This document shows, one piece after another, positions 35,201 through 48,485 of a DNA stretch of 64,000 nucleotides. Position 1 is the first letter of the stretch, and each line of letters opens with the position of its first letter. The notes under the pieces are model-generated. The model ran no database searches, had not been told where the DNA came from, and was given only the letters and a program-made list of their open reading frames with translations. Origin of the DNA: Colletotrichum lupini (taxonomy: Eukaryota > Ascomycota > Sordariomycetes > Glomerellales > Glomerellaceae); NCBI RefSeq assembly GCF_023278565.1, contig NC_064678.1:620001-684000 (forward strand), in the 5' to 3' direction. The position numbers and the translations under genes were made by a program.

Positions 35201-37577
35201 AATATTAAGTCGATCGAACGTATAATAAAAAAGAAAGAGGCTAAATATAGTAATCGTTAATAAAGAGGCCTAGATTTGTTAAATAAGTAGAGATTTAACT
35301 CGTAAATAAAGTAATAAAAGAAATAATATTATATTTATAAAAAGGATAAATATTAATTAAGTAATTATTCTAAAAGAAAGCGAATTAAATCGTACGAATA
35401 ATATAAAAAGTTAAGGGTAATAAATAATAAAACTAGCCCTTATTAATTTAGCTAATTCCTTATTATATATAAGAGTAGATCTAGGGGTATAAAACTTAGT
35501 AAAAATAGCTAAAGTAGTAGCTTAAAATATCTGCCCCTCATAAGAAATTTAGAAAATAAAAAAGATCTTACCCCCTATATTAACGAATTAGATTATAACG
35601 AAATTAATAATATTAATTACTTTTTTTTACCCTATTAGTTTTTAAACGATATACGAGGTTAAATAAATAAAAAGTAATAAAATCTCTTAATAAGTAGGCT
35701 TTTATTTACGGATAGTAAAGGAAGGTCTTTTAAATAACGGATATAAATATAATTAAAAGGGCGAGTTTAATAGGGCTAAAGCTTATTTTTTTAATATTTA
35801 AAAAGAAAATACTACTTTTTTTAATATTTAAAAAAAAAGAATATAGTATTAAGTAAATCTAGGGGTAGCTAGAGGGGTCCTTTTTATATTATTTAGATTA
35901 TTTAAATACTAAGCTTATATAAGTATTTTATATAAATAAAAAGTACGGCTTAGATAATTTCTAAGGGATTATTTTAAATACTAAGGTATTATAATAGTTA
36001 ATAAAAGGAAAAGAGTAATTCTAAGTATTATAAAAGATTACGTTAATAATACTTAATATATTAATAGTGGGTATTATAAAGATTAGTTTTAACTTAAATA
36101 AGGAAATTATTACCCTAGGTATAGTAAAAATAAAAACGTACTTTAAAACGATAGCTTTTTATATTTTACTCGTTAATACCCTATTTCTCTTATATTTAAA
36201 AAATATAAATTAACTAGGTATTATATTTAATAATATAAAAAATAAAATCTCTAGTAATAAGTATTTTAAAATAGTTAAATAATAATAAGGGTAGCGTATA
36301 TAATAAGCGAGCTACCTAAATAAACAAGCTACTTACTTAATTATAACTATATTATATTCGTAACTAAAAAGTAGTACTTAAAAAAGTAATTTAATTAAAA
36401 CTATTTAGTATCCTCTTTTTTAGATATTTCTTTAGTAATTTAATATATTTACGTATTATAACTAATATTTTTATAGACGCTATATTATTATTAACCCGTC
36501 TTAGTTCTTAGCTAACGATTACTATTTTAATATATTTCTTCCTCAATCTAAGTTATTACCTCTTTTTATAACTAAAAGTCTTTTTTATTAGCTACTATAA
36601 GACTTCCGCCTTATTTAAGACGTATTTTTTAGCCCTTTTATATTAACTAAGTAAGTTATTTTCTTTTTAAAAAATCTAATACTCTAATTTTAATAAAGTA
36701 ATTTAATATATAAATCCTCGCGCCCCCTTTGATAAATACTTAATAACTTTAATAATCGAAGTTAAAAAGCTATTTTAATAACGATTAATTTAACTTTTAA
36801 TAAATTATAATTATAATAATACTTTTATTAAGTTATTTAGTATTTAAAAAGTCTAAGCTAGTAGTATTATTAAGAGGGATCTTAGAAGCGTTAGAGTATA
36901 TAACTTTATATTAAACTTAAATAGTATACTTTTTATATTTAAAAGCATAAGCCCGGCTCCTCTAAATCCTCTTTAAATATTTTTTTTTATAATTACTTAT
37001 ATAAATACCTTATAGAACGTAAAGAAGAAGTCCTCTTTTATAATATAAGTATTACCCCGTTATATTCTTTTTTTAATTTCTTAGCTATACGCCGTTTTTA
37101 AAAACCTAAAATATTTAATATTTAAGGGCTATAGTAAATAAGATAAATAGGCCGGTATATAAAAAATAATAATATTATTCTCTTTATAATATAACTCAAA
37201 ATCCGTAGAATAATAACTTTCGTATCCGTTAATAATAAGGAGGTAATATTAACCTTTTATACGTAGTTTTATATACCTTTTAAAGTATTTTACCTAATCT
37301 AGGCCTCTCTTATTTATTATTTAGCCGTTTTTAAATATTATAATAACCTAATTACATAATAAACCGGATTTTATATACTAAATAAAGAGGTAATATTTAC
37401 TTATAACGATAATATATAGCGGGACGCTATAGCCCGACGAGCTAATAGCTTAAATAACTATAACCTATTTATAATTACTAAGTTATATTATTTTCGTATT
37501 TAAATACCTTTTTATACTTATAACGACTATTCTAAATATAATCTAGCTTATTATAAAGCTAATCTCGTCGAAGTTAT

Positions 37578-37801
37578 TATTACGAAAGGGAACTTAAGGC
37601 AGGTCGGAACGCTGCTATATTAACCTAATTAACTAAAGACTTAACGTAAAGAGGGAAAAAACAGAATAGTAAGTAGAAGCTAGCGAGCTAGCCCTTTAGG
37701 CCTAGCGGTCTAGCTCGTTACGTAACTATTAAGAGCTTAGCCTCGTAGCCTAAGGCTAAGCCACGGGGCCTATAGGGGCCCTAATGCCTACTACTATAAT
37801 A
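37578..37801 (-). repeat. 3' LTR of the gypsy-type element (224 bp)
   Basis: Direct repeat of 43681-43904 with no length difference. Most differences are C/T or G/A transitions. The bases 37578 to about 37690 are less mutated than the matching part of the other LTR. Confidence 0.9.
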
Positions 37802-40800
37802 TTACCCCCCCCTCTATACTAAAGGGCGCTATCCGTAGCGCCGAAAAATAAACCTCTTAATTACCCCTTATTTTAGTGAATTTATAGCCGTAATTACTGC
37901 TATTATATTATCGTCGTCCCTTAGTAATAGTAAATCGCTAGCCGTAGTAGCTTTTATTTATATATCTAAGTTCCGTAGCGGACCCTTAGTAGTTAGGTAC
38001 TAGTAATAGAACGTTTATAGCGCTACTAGCGTATACTTAAAGCTCTCTATATCGTACTACGTTAAATCCGTATCGTATCCTTTCTAGTCCACCTAGTACT
38101 ATAGCTTTCCCTTATATAAGCATAACTTAACTACTTTAAAAACCTCGTACTCCGGCTCGCTATCGTTATTAGTAATTAGTAGCGGTAGCTCTTAGTTCTA
38201 CCCGGGTAGTAGGTTATTAGTAGCCTTTTTTAGCTTATTTAAGTAAAAGACCGGGTATACTCGGCTATTTATTAGTAATTCTACGACCTATATACCCCCC
38301 TATCCGTTATTAATAATAGGCTATAGGCCGGCCTATAATTACTATAGTTTATTTGCGTTAGCGGGCTTTTAATACGAAGTATTAACGAAGACCTAGTCTC
38401 CTATTTTTAGGTTATCCGGGCGCTAGCGGCGGTCGGTATACCTTTTATATCGTACTTAAGCGACCTTTATATTACCCCTAGCGATTTCTTAAGCCTCGTA
38501 TATCCCCTAAGCTATATGCTATACGTTAGTACGGTTTAGTTTTTTTTTTATAGAGCCGAATTAGCGGGTTCGCTTAGATTAGTTAAAAAAAAGCCGTAGC
38601 TAGCGACCGAATTTTACTTTATATAGTAATAGCCCCGTAGTCTTACTAAGCTAGGTAGTATAAGTAAAGTCGACTATAAGTAGTATATCGCTCTAGTTAT
38701 TTTAATATTAGTTAATTAGTAATTTTAACTACTATAGGATATACTAGTTTAGTACCTCTATTTAGCCGTCCGTTTATAAGTAATCCGCCGTTAATAGCTA
38801 TAGCTTAACCCCGCAAATCTTATAAAGCTCCCCCTAGAAGTTAGAAATAAACTAAGGGCCTCGGTCTAACGTAATAGTTTCTAATAGGCCGAAGATAAGT
38901 AGTACCTACTTATAGAATATCCGGCTTATGTCTTTTATTATAATAGTCTTATAATAAAGAATAGATATCGCCCTTTTACCTAGGCGGTCTACTACTACTT
39001 ATATATTATTAAATCCTTTTTAATCGGTGGGGATAGTTATGAAGTTAGTAAAGATATGCTACTACGGGTAGTCGGGTACTAATAGCGGTCTTAGCTCCCC
39101 TAGGGGTTTATTACGTAGCTTTTATAACTAGTAGTAAGTATAATAGTTCTAAACGTATTAATAAGTATTTACCGTTAGGCCCGGCTAGTAGTACCGCTAT
39201 TTAATTATTTTTATAACCTTATTATGCCCTAGGTAGGCGAGGAGTTTCTACTTATAGACCTTACGAATAACTATAGTACGGAGGTTTTCCTCCTCGAGTA
39301 CTACGAGTTTCCCGTTTATTATTAATAATCCGTTATTTTAAATAGACTAGCGCTCGCGTCCTTTAGCTACTAGCGCTCGTATTAATATAAGAGACGCTAT
39401 AGTAAGGTCCCTATTAAGCTTTAAAATCTTCTTTATTAATAAGTACCCCTATAACTCGTCTTTTAGTAAAAGTAAGCTAACTATAAACTATAGTTAGCTA
39501 ACGGCGGCGCCTAGTAGCGCCCATAGCTCCGCTATAATATTAAAAAATAGTAGTCCTAGCGGTATAAGGACTTATATCCTATTAACTTTTTTTAGTACTT
39601 ATTAAGTACGGATATTTTCTATTTTTTATAAGAGGGCGTTAGCTAGTACGTTCTCCTTCCCCGGGTAGTAGTAAATTTAAAAATTAAAGTCCGCTAGCGT
39701 GCCGGCCTAGCGGGCTTATTATAAGTTAAGTAGGCGCTTAGTTATAAAGAATAGTAATAGCTAATAGTTTATAATAACGTCGAACTTATATTTATAGCTT
39801 ACGAGCTCTGCGCGCTATTCCTCTAAGTATAGTACTATTATTAGTATTTTTTTATTATAAATAGTATAGTTAAGCTCTGCGCCGCTTATCGTTTTTAAAT
39901 AAAAAGCTATTAAGTACTATAACCCGTTATCCTCTTATTATTATAGTAGCGCCCCGGTATATACCGAGTTAGAGACGTCTATTTCTAGCCGCGTTAGTAG
40001 CTCTAGCCTAAAATAATAGAAAATAGGCGCCGACGTTAGTATTAGTTTCATAGTTTTAAAAGCCGTCTCGTAGCTAGTACTAAAGTTAAAAAGAACTCCT
40101 TTACCTATTAGCCTCGTAAGGGGCCTAGCTAAGCGGCCGTAATTCTTTATAAACCTCCTATAGAAGTTATAGAACCCGAGGAAAGACTAAATACCCTTAA
40201 GTAATATAAGTAGTTTCTAGTCTCTAATTATAAAGACTTTTTCCTCGTCCGGCTATATACTTTCTATTAAAACCACGAAGCCTAAGTATTTCGTAGCAGT
40301 AACGCTAAATTCGTACTTCTTAATATCCGCTTATAAGCTTACTTTTTATAAGCGGTTTAGTACTTTAATAACGTGCTCCTAGTACTAGAGGGGGTTATTA
40401 GAAAAGATTAGGATATCGTTTATATATACTATATAAAAGTTATCTAAGTACTTTATTAATATTTTATTTATATATTACTAGTACGTAGTAGGCCCGTTAT
40501 AGAGCCTAAAGGGTATTACTTTATACTTATACGCCCTATAGCGGGTTCTAAACGTCGTTAAGTCCTCGGAAGCTAGGTCGAGTCGGATATAATAAAAGGC
40601 CTATTTAATATCTAGCTTAGTAAATACCTTTACCCTACTTAGCTACGCAAGGGTCTTATTAATAAGTAGTAGCAAGTAGCGGTCTTTTTTTATAACCTTA
40701 TTAAGCTTATAAAAGTTAACGTAAAAGCGTAGGCTACTATTGTACTTTTTTATAAATAGCGTCGGTAATACGAAAGGAGCATTACCTAGCTCGATAAATC

Positions 40801-43680
40801 CCTTTTATAAGTGCTTTAGTAAATAGGCCCTTATGGCCTCTAGCTCGGGTACTAACTACTTATATAGAGAGTAATAGGTTAGCTTCTCTTTACTACTATT
40901 TAGGAGCTCGATCTTAAAGTTATATAGCTTATAAGGCGCTAATATATCGTTAGTAGCCTTATTAAAGACGTTAGTCTAGGGCCGTAAATACTCTGGTAAG
41001 TTTATTACTATAAGGTCGTAAGTAACTTAGTTGTCGTCGTATAAGGGGTCTACTTCCTCTTTTTTATTTTTTATAATACGGTTAAGCTTATAGAGTAATA
41101 TAGAGCCTATCTCGACGTCGTTCTACTTTAGGTTTTTTTTAAAAGCGGGAGCGCTAATAAAGGTAATGTTTATCTATACTATTACTAAGTATAGTTTTTA
41201 CTACCTAGCCCTCTTTACGGGGGCAATATTAATACTATTAAGGGCGCGTTCTATTTTTTTTATATTCTTAGCCTCGTCTAACTACTATATTTAACGGGCT
41301 ATCGTTTTTAGTAAGTATAGTAATATCCTAATCGGTATACCCTTCGCCCGCTATTACTAAAGCTTTTAGTTATAGCGAGTTATATTTATTTTAAATAAGT
41401 CCTACTAGCGGTTAGCGTCGATTTAGTATTATATATTAATAACTTCTAGGGTATATAGGTCCTTAATATCCTTAACGATAATAAAGGGCATCTCTTATAG
41501 TAGTAAGTCCTTAGGCTATATTAGATATTAGTAGCGAATATTAGGGTTTACCCCGTAGTATTCGAACTACTTCCGCCCTAAGATTAGGTCGTAGCAGCCC
41601 GTATTAAGTTAAAGGAGGGGTGCTTTTAAAAGGACCCGTTGATTAATATATAGGTTAATAGTCTATACTACGCTAGTATTATTTAATTACTTTTTATTAA
41701 ATCCGGCGGTAGGGATTAGGCGTTATAATTTATAAAATAGGGCTGCGCAGAACTATTATAATAAAGGGGTTACGCAGTTATTTATAAATCCGTACTTATT
41801 AGCTCCTATATTAAGTAAAGCTCTTAAGCGAATTCTATATTTATTAAATACTAGTATAAGCTCTATTTTAAGGGGCTAGCCCTTTATAAGATCTTATAGG
41901 TTTACTAAATTAATTACTAATCTTCCGTCCTTTTTATATATATCCCCTAGCTAGGAGTTTACTTTTACTAAGGGTTTTAGTTTTCCGAACCCGATTCTAT
42001 CTTAATAGGGCCCTTAGTAGCGTTAATAGCGGCTATAGTAGTCTTCGGCTTCTTAAGGTAGTCCTTAGAGATATATCTAGTATTATTATAAACGAAGTAA
42101 GCGCTACTATCCTTAAGCTTTTAATATAGGGCTTTAAGGATCGTTTTATAAATAGAGGTACGACCTCGGTCCTATTTAGTACCTCTAGTACTTTTATTAT
42201 TTCCGTTACTTTTATTACTTTTACCCAAGGTCTAGCGAGTTTAGTTAGAAGCCTTAACTAGGCGGTCCTTTATAAAAGGGGGCTATATTACGTTAGCTAG
42301 CTAAGTAACGTACTTAGTATACTTTTAAAAAGTAGCCGTGTCGTTTAAGTACTTTAATATAGCCTAGTTATAAAAATATATAGGTAGCTTATTATAGAAA
42401 CGGCGCTTTTACTAAGACTTTAGAAGCTTATTAATACGCGCGAGCTTAGCGAACGTAGAGCGTTTTTAATAGACGTCTTTAAGCGTAATTACGAGTGCGT
42501 TTAGTTTATAACTAACGTCGTTTATAACGATCGGGCTAGTATAAGCCGACTTAAGCTCGTAAAGTAGCTACTCGGCTATAGTAATCTCGTTAGAGGTTAG
42601 TATTAAGTATATAAACTCCGCAGTACTACTTTTAATTTTATTAATAATATACTCTAGGTAGTACCTATTCGTACTATAATTAGTATTTTCTAAGTACTTT
42701 ATAATACGCTAGAGCTAGTAGTCGAACTTAAGGCTAGTGTTATTATTTATAAAAATAGGTACGTTAGGTATTTTTTAAAAGCCGTAAGTAACGGGATAGG
42801 ACGAGGCTAAAGTAGTCTCGCGGCTGCCCTGCGTTTTTAAGTATACTAGCCGTTACTCTAGTGCGCTAAGGGTAGTAGTATTTTAAATAGAGCTAGCCTA
42901 GGAGCCGTTCTCTAATTACTCTAATTTTTTAGTTATAGCCGTATTATTAGTATAGGCTTAGGTAAGGGCTTCTTTTATAATACAGAGCTCTATAATAATA
43001 ATATACGTAAGGTCGAGGTTCTTACGGGTTATTACGTATAGGCGCTCCGTACTATTACTTAACTAGCTAATAATAAAAGCTAGGACTTACTTTAATTAAT
43101 ACTAAGTAATGCGTATCTTTAGCTACTATTTAATATACTTAAGCAGGGTCTTTTTATCGTTTTTAAAGTATAGCTCCTAAATAAGGTTAAGGTTAATATA
43201 TTACTTAGTATTCTTTTTAAAAAGGATATTATTATAGATATAAATAGGCGAGGTAAGCTAGTTAGCTACGTTACTAAGGTACGCTAGGCGATTAGCCTAA
43301 GTAGTAAAGGGTAAAAAGCGCTTTATTAGCTAGTCGGATAGCGCGACCTTAAGGTCGATAACTAAGAGCTTAGCGCCTTTATTAAGGCCTACGACGCTTT
43401 ATTAGGACTCGTAAAGGCAGTAACTTTATTAAAAGCTATTAGTATAAAAGGAGACCTAGCCTCCCTAACTATATCCTCTAATTATTATATTTAATAAAGG
43501 GGGTATATATTTAGGGGGTATTAACTACGCTACTTACGCGCGATTAATTTAGTTAGCTATTACTCGGCTCTCTTATACGCTTTCTTAGTAAAAGTAGCTA
43601 GTTAGTATAGTAAGTAGTTAATTAATTAAGATATTATCGTTCCGTTTCTAGAGAATAGTTAATTAAGTAACGTTAAGTAG

Positions 43681-43904
43681 TATTACGAAAGGGAACTTAA
43701 AGTAGGTTAGAACGCTACTATATTAACCTAATTAACTAAAGACTTAACGTAAAGAAAGAAAAAACAGAATAATAAGCAGAAGCTAGCGAGCTAGCCCTTT
43801 GGGCCCAGCGGTCTAGCTCGTTACGTAACTACTAAGAGCTCAGCCTCGTAGCCTAAGGCTGAGCCACGGGGCCCACAGGGGCCCTGATGCCCACTACCGT
43901 AACA
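43681..43904 (-). repeat. 5' LTR of the gypsy-type element (224 bp)
   Basis: Direct repeat of 37578-37801. The part from about 43795 to 43904 keeps many CpA and TpG sites (for example GGGCCCACAGGGG and CCGTAACA) that are TpA in the other LTR, so it approximates the ancestral sequence there. Followed by the TTAT duplication. Confidence 0.9.
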
Positions 43905-44489
43905 TTATAAATATTAGACTTTATAATACCGTATTTTATAATTATATTCGCTACGAGGTAAAACTATATGTTTATTACGTCTAGGTCTTGATATTAGGCC
44001 CTTTTATAATCGTACTTATAAAAAAGTCGCGTCCGGAGCTATAATTAGCACTTAATAAAGTTAAAAGCCTAGTACTTTTTAACGGGGGGCATATTATAAT
44101 TAATAAATAATTAATTAGTTATATTTTCTATATTATTAATATAAGGAAGAAACGATCGGGAATCTAAGTCGAGAATATACTTAACTAGCTTCTCTTTTTT
44201 AAATATAATTAATTTTTATAAGTTTAGTATAATATTTTATTATATAAGTATGCTTTTTAAATAAGTACTTAAGGTCCTAAGAGGGACTAAATAGATCTTA
44301 GCTATTACTTAAATACTTAGTTTTAGGGTTTTTTTAATAGCTTAGATCGCTAAGTTTAACTAAGTTTTTTTAGTTTATAATATTATAGTTATATTATAGC
44401 GTTGCGTAAAGTAAAAAGTAAAAAATAAGATAGTTACGGTTAGGTAGGTAGCTCGCTTATTTAAGTAGCTTGCTTATTATATACGTTAT

Positions 44490-45515
44490 AGTAAATAAGA
44501 TAAATAATTTAGTATATAAAAAGTAATAATATTATTCTCTTTATAATATAACTTAAAATCCGTAGAGTAATAACTTTTATATCTATTAATAATAAGGAAG
44601 TAATATTAACTTTTTATACGTAGTTTTATATACTTTTTAAAATATTTTACTTAATCTAGGCCTCTCTTATTTATTATCTAGCCGTTTTTAAACGTTATAA
44701 TAACCTAATTACGTAGTAAACTAGATTTTATATACTAAGTAAAAAGGTAATATTTATTTATAATAATAATATATAGCAGGACGCTATAACCTAACGAGCT
44801 AATAACCTAAATAACTATAATCTATTTATAATTACTAAGCTATATTATTTTTATATTTAAACGCCTTTTTATATTTATAATAACTATTCTAGATATAATC
44901 TAGCTTATTATAAAACTAGTTTTATTAATGTTATAAATATCGAACTTTATAATACTATATTTTATAATTATATTTATTATAAAGTAAAACTACGCGTTTA
45001 TTATATTTAAGTCTTCGTATTAGGCCCTCTTATAATCGTATTTATAAAAAAATCGTATTTAGAGCTATAGTTAGTACTTAATAAAGTTAGAAGCCTAGCG
45101 CTTTTTAACGGGGGGCGCGTTATAGTTAGTAAGTAGTTAATTAGCTATATTTTTTATATTATTAATACGAAAAAGAAATAATTAGGAATTTAGGTCGAGA
45201 ATATACTTAACTAGCTTCTCTTTTTTAAATATAGTTAATTTTTATAAGTTTAGTATAATATTTTATTATATAAGTATACTTTTTAAATAAGTACTTAAGG
45301 TTTTAGGAGGGACTAAGTAAATCTTAGCTATTACTCGAATACTTAGTTTTAGGGTTTTTTTAATAGCTTAGATCGCTAAGTTTAATTAAGTTTTTTTAGT
45401 TTATAATATTATAATTATATTATAGCGTTACGTAAGATAAAAAATAAAAAATAAGATAGTTATAGTTAAGTAAATAGCTCGCTTATTTAAGTAGCTCGCT
45501 TATTATATACGTTAT
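44490..45515 (+). repeat. Tandem segment copy 2 (uninterrupted)
   Basis: About 1,026 bp, directly following copy 1. It preserves the pre-insertion site: GTTAT at 44930-44934 followed by AAATATCGAAC. In copy 1 the gypsy element sits exactly at this point. Confidence 0.82.
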
Positions 45516-48485
45516 ACGTTTATAAAGCTTATTAATAATACGAAGTTAATTAATTATTTAATAAAAAGTAAGCTTGAATAGCTATATTAGAAATTCGGGT
45601 ACTTATTAGTTACGAGGCTATATAATTTCTTAAAGTAATTAGGTAATAATAATATTAAAATAGGGGCGCTAGAGTAATTAATAAAAGTATATTATTAATA
45701 TTAAATAAATACGTAAAGCTTATATAAATTTAAATTTAAATTATATAATAAGCTTAACTTTAACTAAGAAATCGTTATTAATATCTTTTACTTAAATAGT
45801 CGGCCGGTCTAATATATAATCGACGTAGCTATATCTTTTTAAATAAGGTAATTCTTTTAGGATTTATAAATAAAAATATTATAAGTAGCCCTATAAAGAG
45901 GATAGATCGATATATACTAAGGATTACTAAATAGTATTAGAACTAACGCTAGTATTAGTTTTAAATTAGTAGAATTTAAAGAAAATGCGACGGTTTATAA
46001 TATATAACTAAAAATCGTACTTATTAAAGCGTATTATAATATTAAAAAGGTAAAAAGAGTATACTAATAATTAAAAAGGGTATTTAGAATTATAAAAAAA
46101 GAAAATTTAGATTTTATTAATAACGAATATTTTTAAATAGTACTTAAATACTATAACGATATTATAAGGCCTAACGGGCTTATACTAACGCTATTAATAT
46201 TTAGAATATATTTAAAAACGACTTTAGCCTTATTATTATTACTAAACGTAAATTAACGAGCTTAAGTAATTAAAAAAGCGATATAAGTATTATATAAAAT
46301 AAGTATAAAAAAGTAAATTAACGAGGTAATTACTATATATAATAAGCCTAATATAAGAGTTAATTTAGATATATTACTAAATTTAGATATATAAATATAA
46401 TACGAAGTTACTTAATAATAAGCTAGGCTATATAAATTAACTTTTATTAACGAGCGCTCTTATATAGTTATAAAGGATCGTAACTAGCCCCTCGAAGTAT
46501 TAATTATAGTAATTAGACTATATTATATAAATTTTAATAAAGTAATTTTTAATTTATAAAAAGAAAAAGAGCTAGGGGAAACTATATAACTTATAATAAA
46601 AGCTTAAGAAATTACTTTTAACGAGATCGTTATAATAGTATTAATAAATAACGAGGAAAAGGAAATTATTAAAAGGGTATTAATATTACTAACGAGACGT
46701 TATAAAAGACTATAATAATAAGCCCTAATATAATAATTTATTATTAATAATAAGGTAATTAATACTTTTTATATAATAATAAAAAAAGCCGATTTTAAAT
46801 TAATAATTAAATTATATAAAAAAAGCGTAATTATAATTATTAAAAAGCTATATAAGGGATTAGATTTTATTAAAATAAATACTCTTTATAATTAAAGGGT
46901 TTATTAATTTATCCTCTATAACTTAAAGAAATATACGAACCTTTATATATTTAAATTACGAATAGTTCGTAAGATTTAAAAAAAAAGAATACCCTAGCTA
47001 TAGAAGAAGTCTAAATACGTAATTTAGGAGTACGGTAACGTTAAAAAAGTAATGCTATTTATATAATCGCTTATTATATAGCGCTATAACTAACGATTAA
47101 TAATAATATTAATAATATTATTATAAAAAAAGGGATATAAGATTTAGAACTATAATATTACCTAAGCCTATACTTAATCGGCTATAGGGCTTATAAAAAG
47201 AATCCTAGCCTATTTACTAAAAGAAATAGTTAGTAAGTACTTAGAAAGTATAATTATTAAAATACTTAAGCTATTATATAAGCTCGTAAAATCGGGTACT
47301 TATTAATAAGCTACTTATTATAATTTTTATATTAATTAATTATTAATAGTTATATTTACGTATAACTTATACTTATTAGTTTTTAAATATAAAAGTAATT
47401 AATTTAGGATTATTAGAATATAGACTAACGATATATTAAGTCTATTTAATATTAATTTTATAAAAAAAAAGAATAAGGAGCTTTAAAAAGCGGGCTTTAT
47501 AGCGAAGCTAAAAGAGGTCTTTATAATAAATACCCCCTTAATATTTAATAATAGGATTCTTATTATTAAAAAAGAAACTATTATTTTTTAATACAAAGGG
47601 TAAAATAAGAAGATTAACCTCGTTAATCCGAACGTAACTAATATTAAAAAGTAATATAAAACTAAGTTTATATAAAAAGTATATATTATAAGTATTTATT
47701 AACCTAAGGTAATTTTTAATTATATTAAAGTAATATAAGCTATAGATTTAACTAAACGAGACGTTAAAGTACTTAATAAGTAGCTTAAGTAGTAATAAAC
47801 AAATCTTAATCGAGGCCTCGTTTACTATCTAATCGATCTTATAATTAATAAGCTTTATATTTTTATTAATAAGTTATTTATAAATAATAACGACCTTATT
47901 TCGTAATTAGGGTATATTATTATCTTAATTAATAAGAATATAAATAAGAGCGAATTTATTATATATAATAATATATTTTATTACTCGTTAATTAAAAATA
48001 AATAAATAATAAGAAGTATATTAATATTAGAGGTCTATAATATAGTTAATAGCGTTAACTTCTCTTATATAATTTTAATAATACTAAAAAAGATTAATAA
48101 TTAACTTAGCTTTTTATTTATTTTAATGGTTATTTATACCCATTTTTATTTATTATATAAGTACCTCGTTAAATTAGGGATAATAAAAAAAAAGGCTTAT
48201 AATTAATATTATAGCCCTTAAGTAACTATATAAAAAGCGCGAAATACTTAAGATTTATTAAATTAATAATAATAATAACCTTATTAACGCTTTTATAAAA
48301 GTAGTACTTAATAAGGGGTTAAAATAATTCGTAAGTAGTAAAACAGTTAATATATAAATAAAAAGATAGGTTATATAAAAAAAATAAAAAAAAGAGGGAA
48401 AAGGAAACGACTTAGTAAACGGGCCTAAAGTTGAATTATATTTCTAATTATAATAATTAAATTAATAAAAAAAAGAAAAAGTTAA

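Larger units (their letters stand above)
37578..43904 (-). mobile_element. RIP-mutated Ty3/gypsy-type LTR retrotransposon
   Basis: A 6,327-bp element with 224-bp LTRs at both ends, terminal TGTTACG/CGTAACA (seen as TATTACG and CGTAACA/TATAATA), and a 4-bp target duplication TTAT (37574-37577 and 43905-43908). Coding order is on the minus strand. Near 40397-40440 a reverse-transcriptase signature reads VYINDILIFS, a RIP-altered Y-x-D-D-I-L motif. Near 39060-39220 an integrase zinc-finger region reads RYY-stop-PGLTV...KPLGELRPL. RT before integrase is the Ty3/gypsy order. A polypurine run (AGAGGGGGGGG, minus strand, 37815-37805) abuts the 3' LTR. All frames contain many stops, so the copy is dead. 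Confidence 0.87.
37131..44489 (+). repeat. Tandem segment copy 1 (split by the gypsy insertion)
   Basis: The two halves are 37131-37577 and 43905-44489 (447 + 585 bp). Together they match copy 2 at 44490-45515 in order and length. Both copies begin ATAGTAAATAAGATAAAT and end TATTATATACGTTAT. Confidence 0.8.
36294..45512. mobile_element. Inverted-terminus element nested in the copia element
   Basis: A stretch of about 57 bp at 36294-36350 (GCGTATATAATAAGCGAGC...) is repeated in reverse complement at about 45456-45512. Each end contains two copies of an AAGCGAGCTAC-like motif, so the terminus has internal subrepeats. TA dinucleotides flank both ends (36292-36293 and 45513-45514), consistent with a TA target duplication but not proof. 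Without the gypsy insertion it is about 2.9 kb and includes a tandem pair of 1.03-kb segments. No transposase could be read through the RIP damage. Its class is open. Confidence 0.6.
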
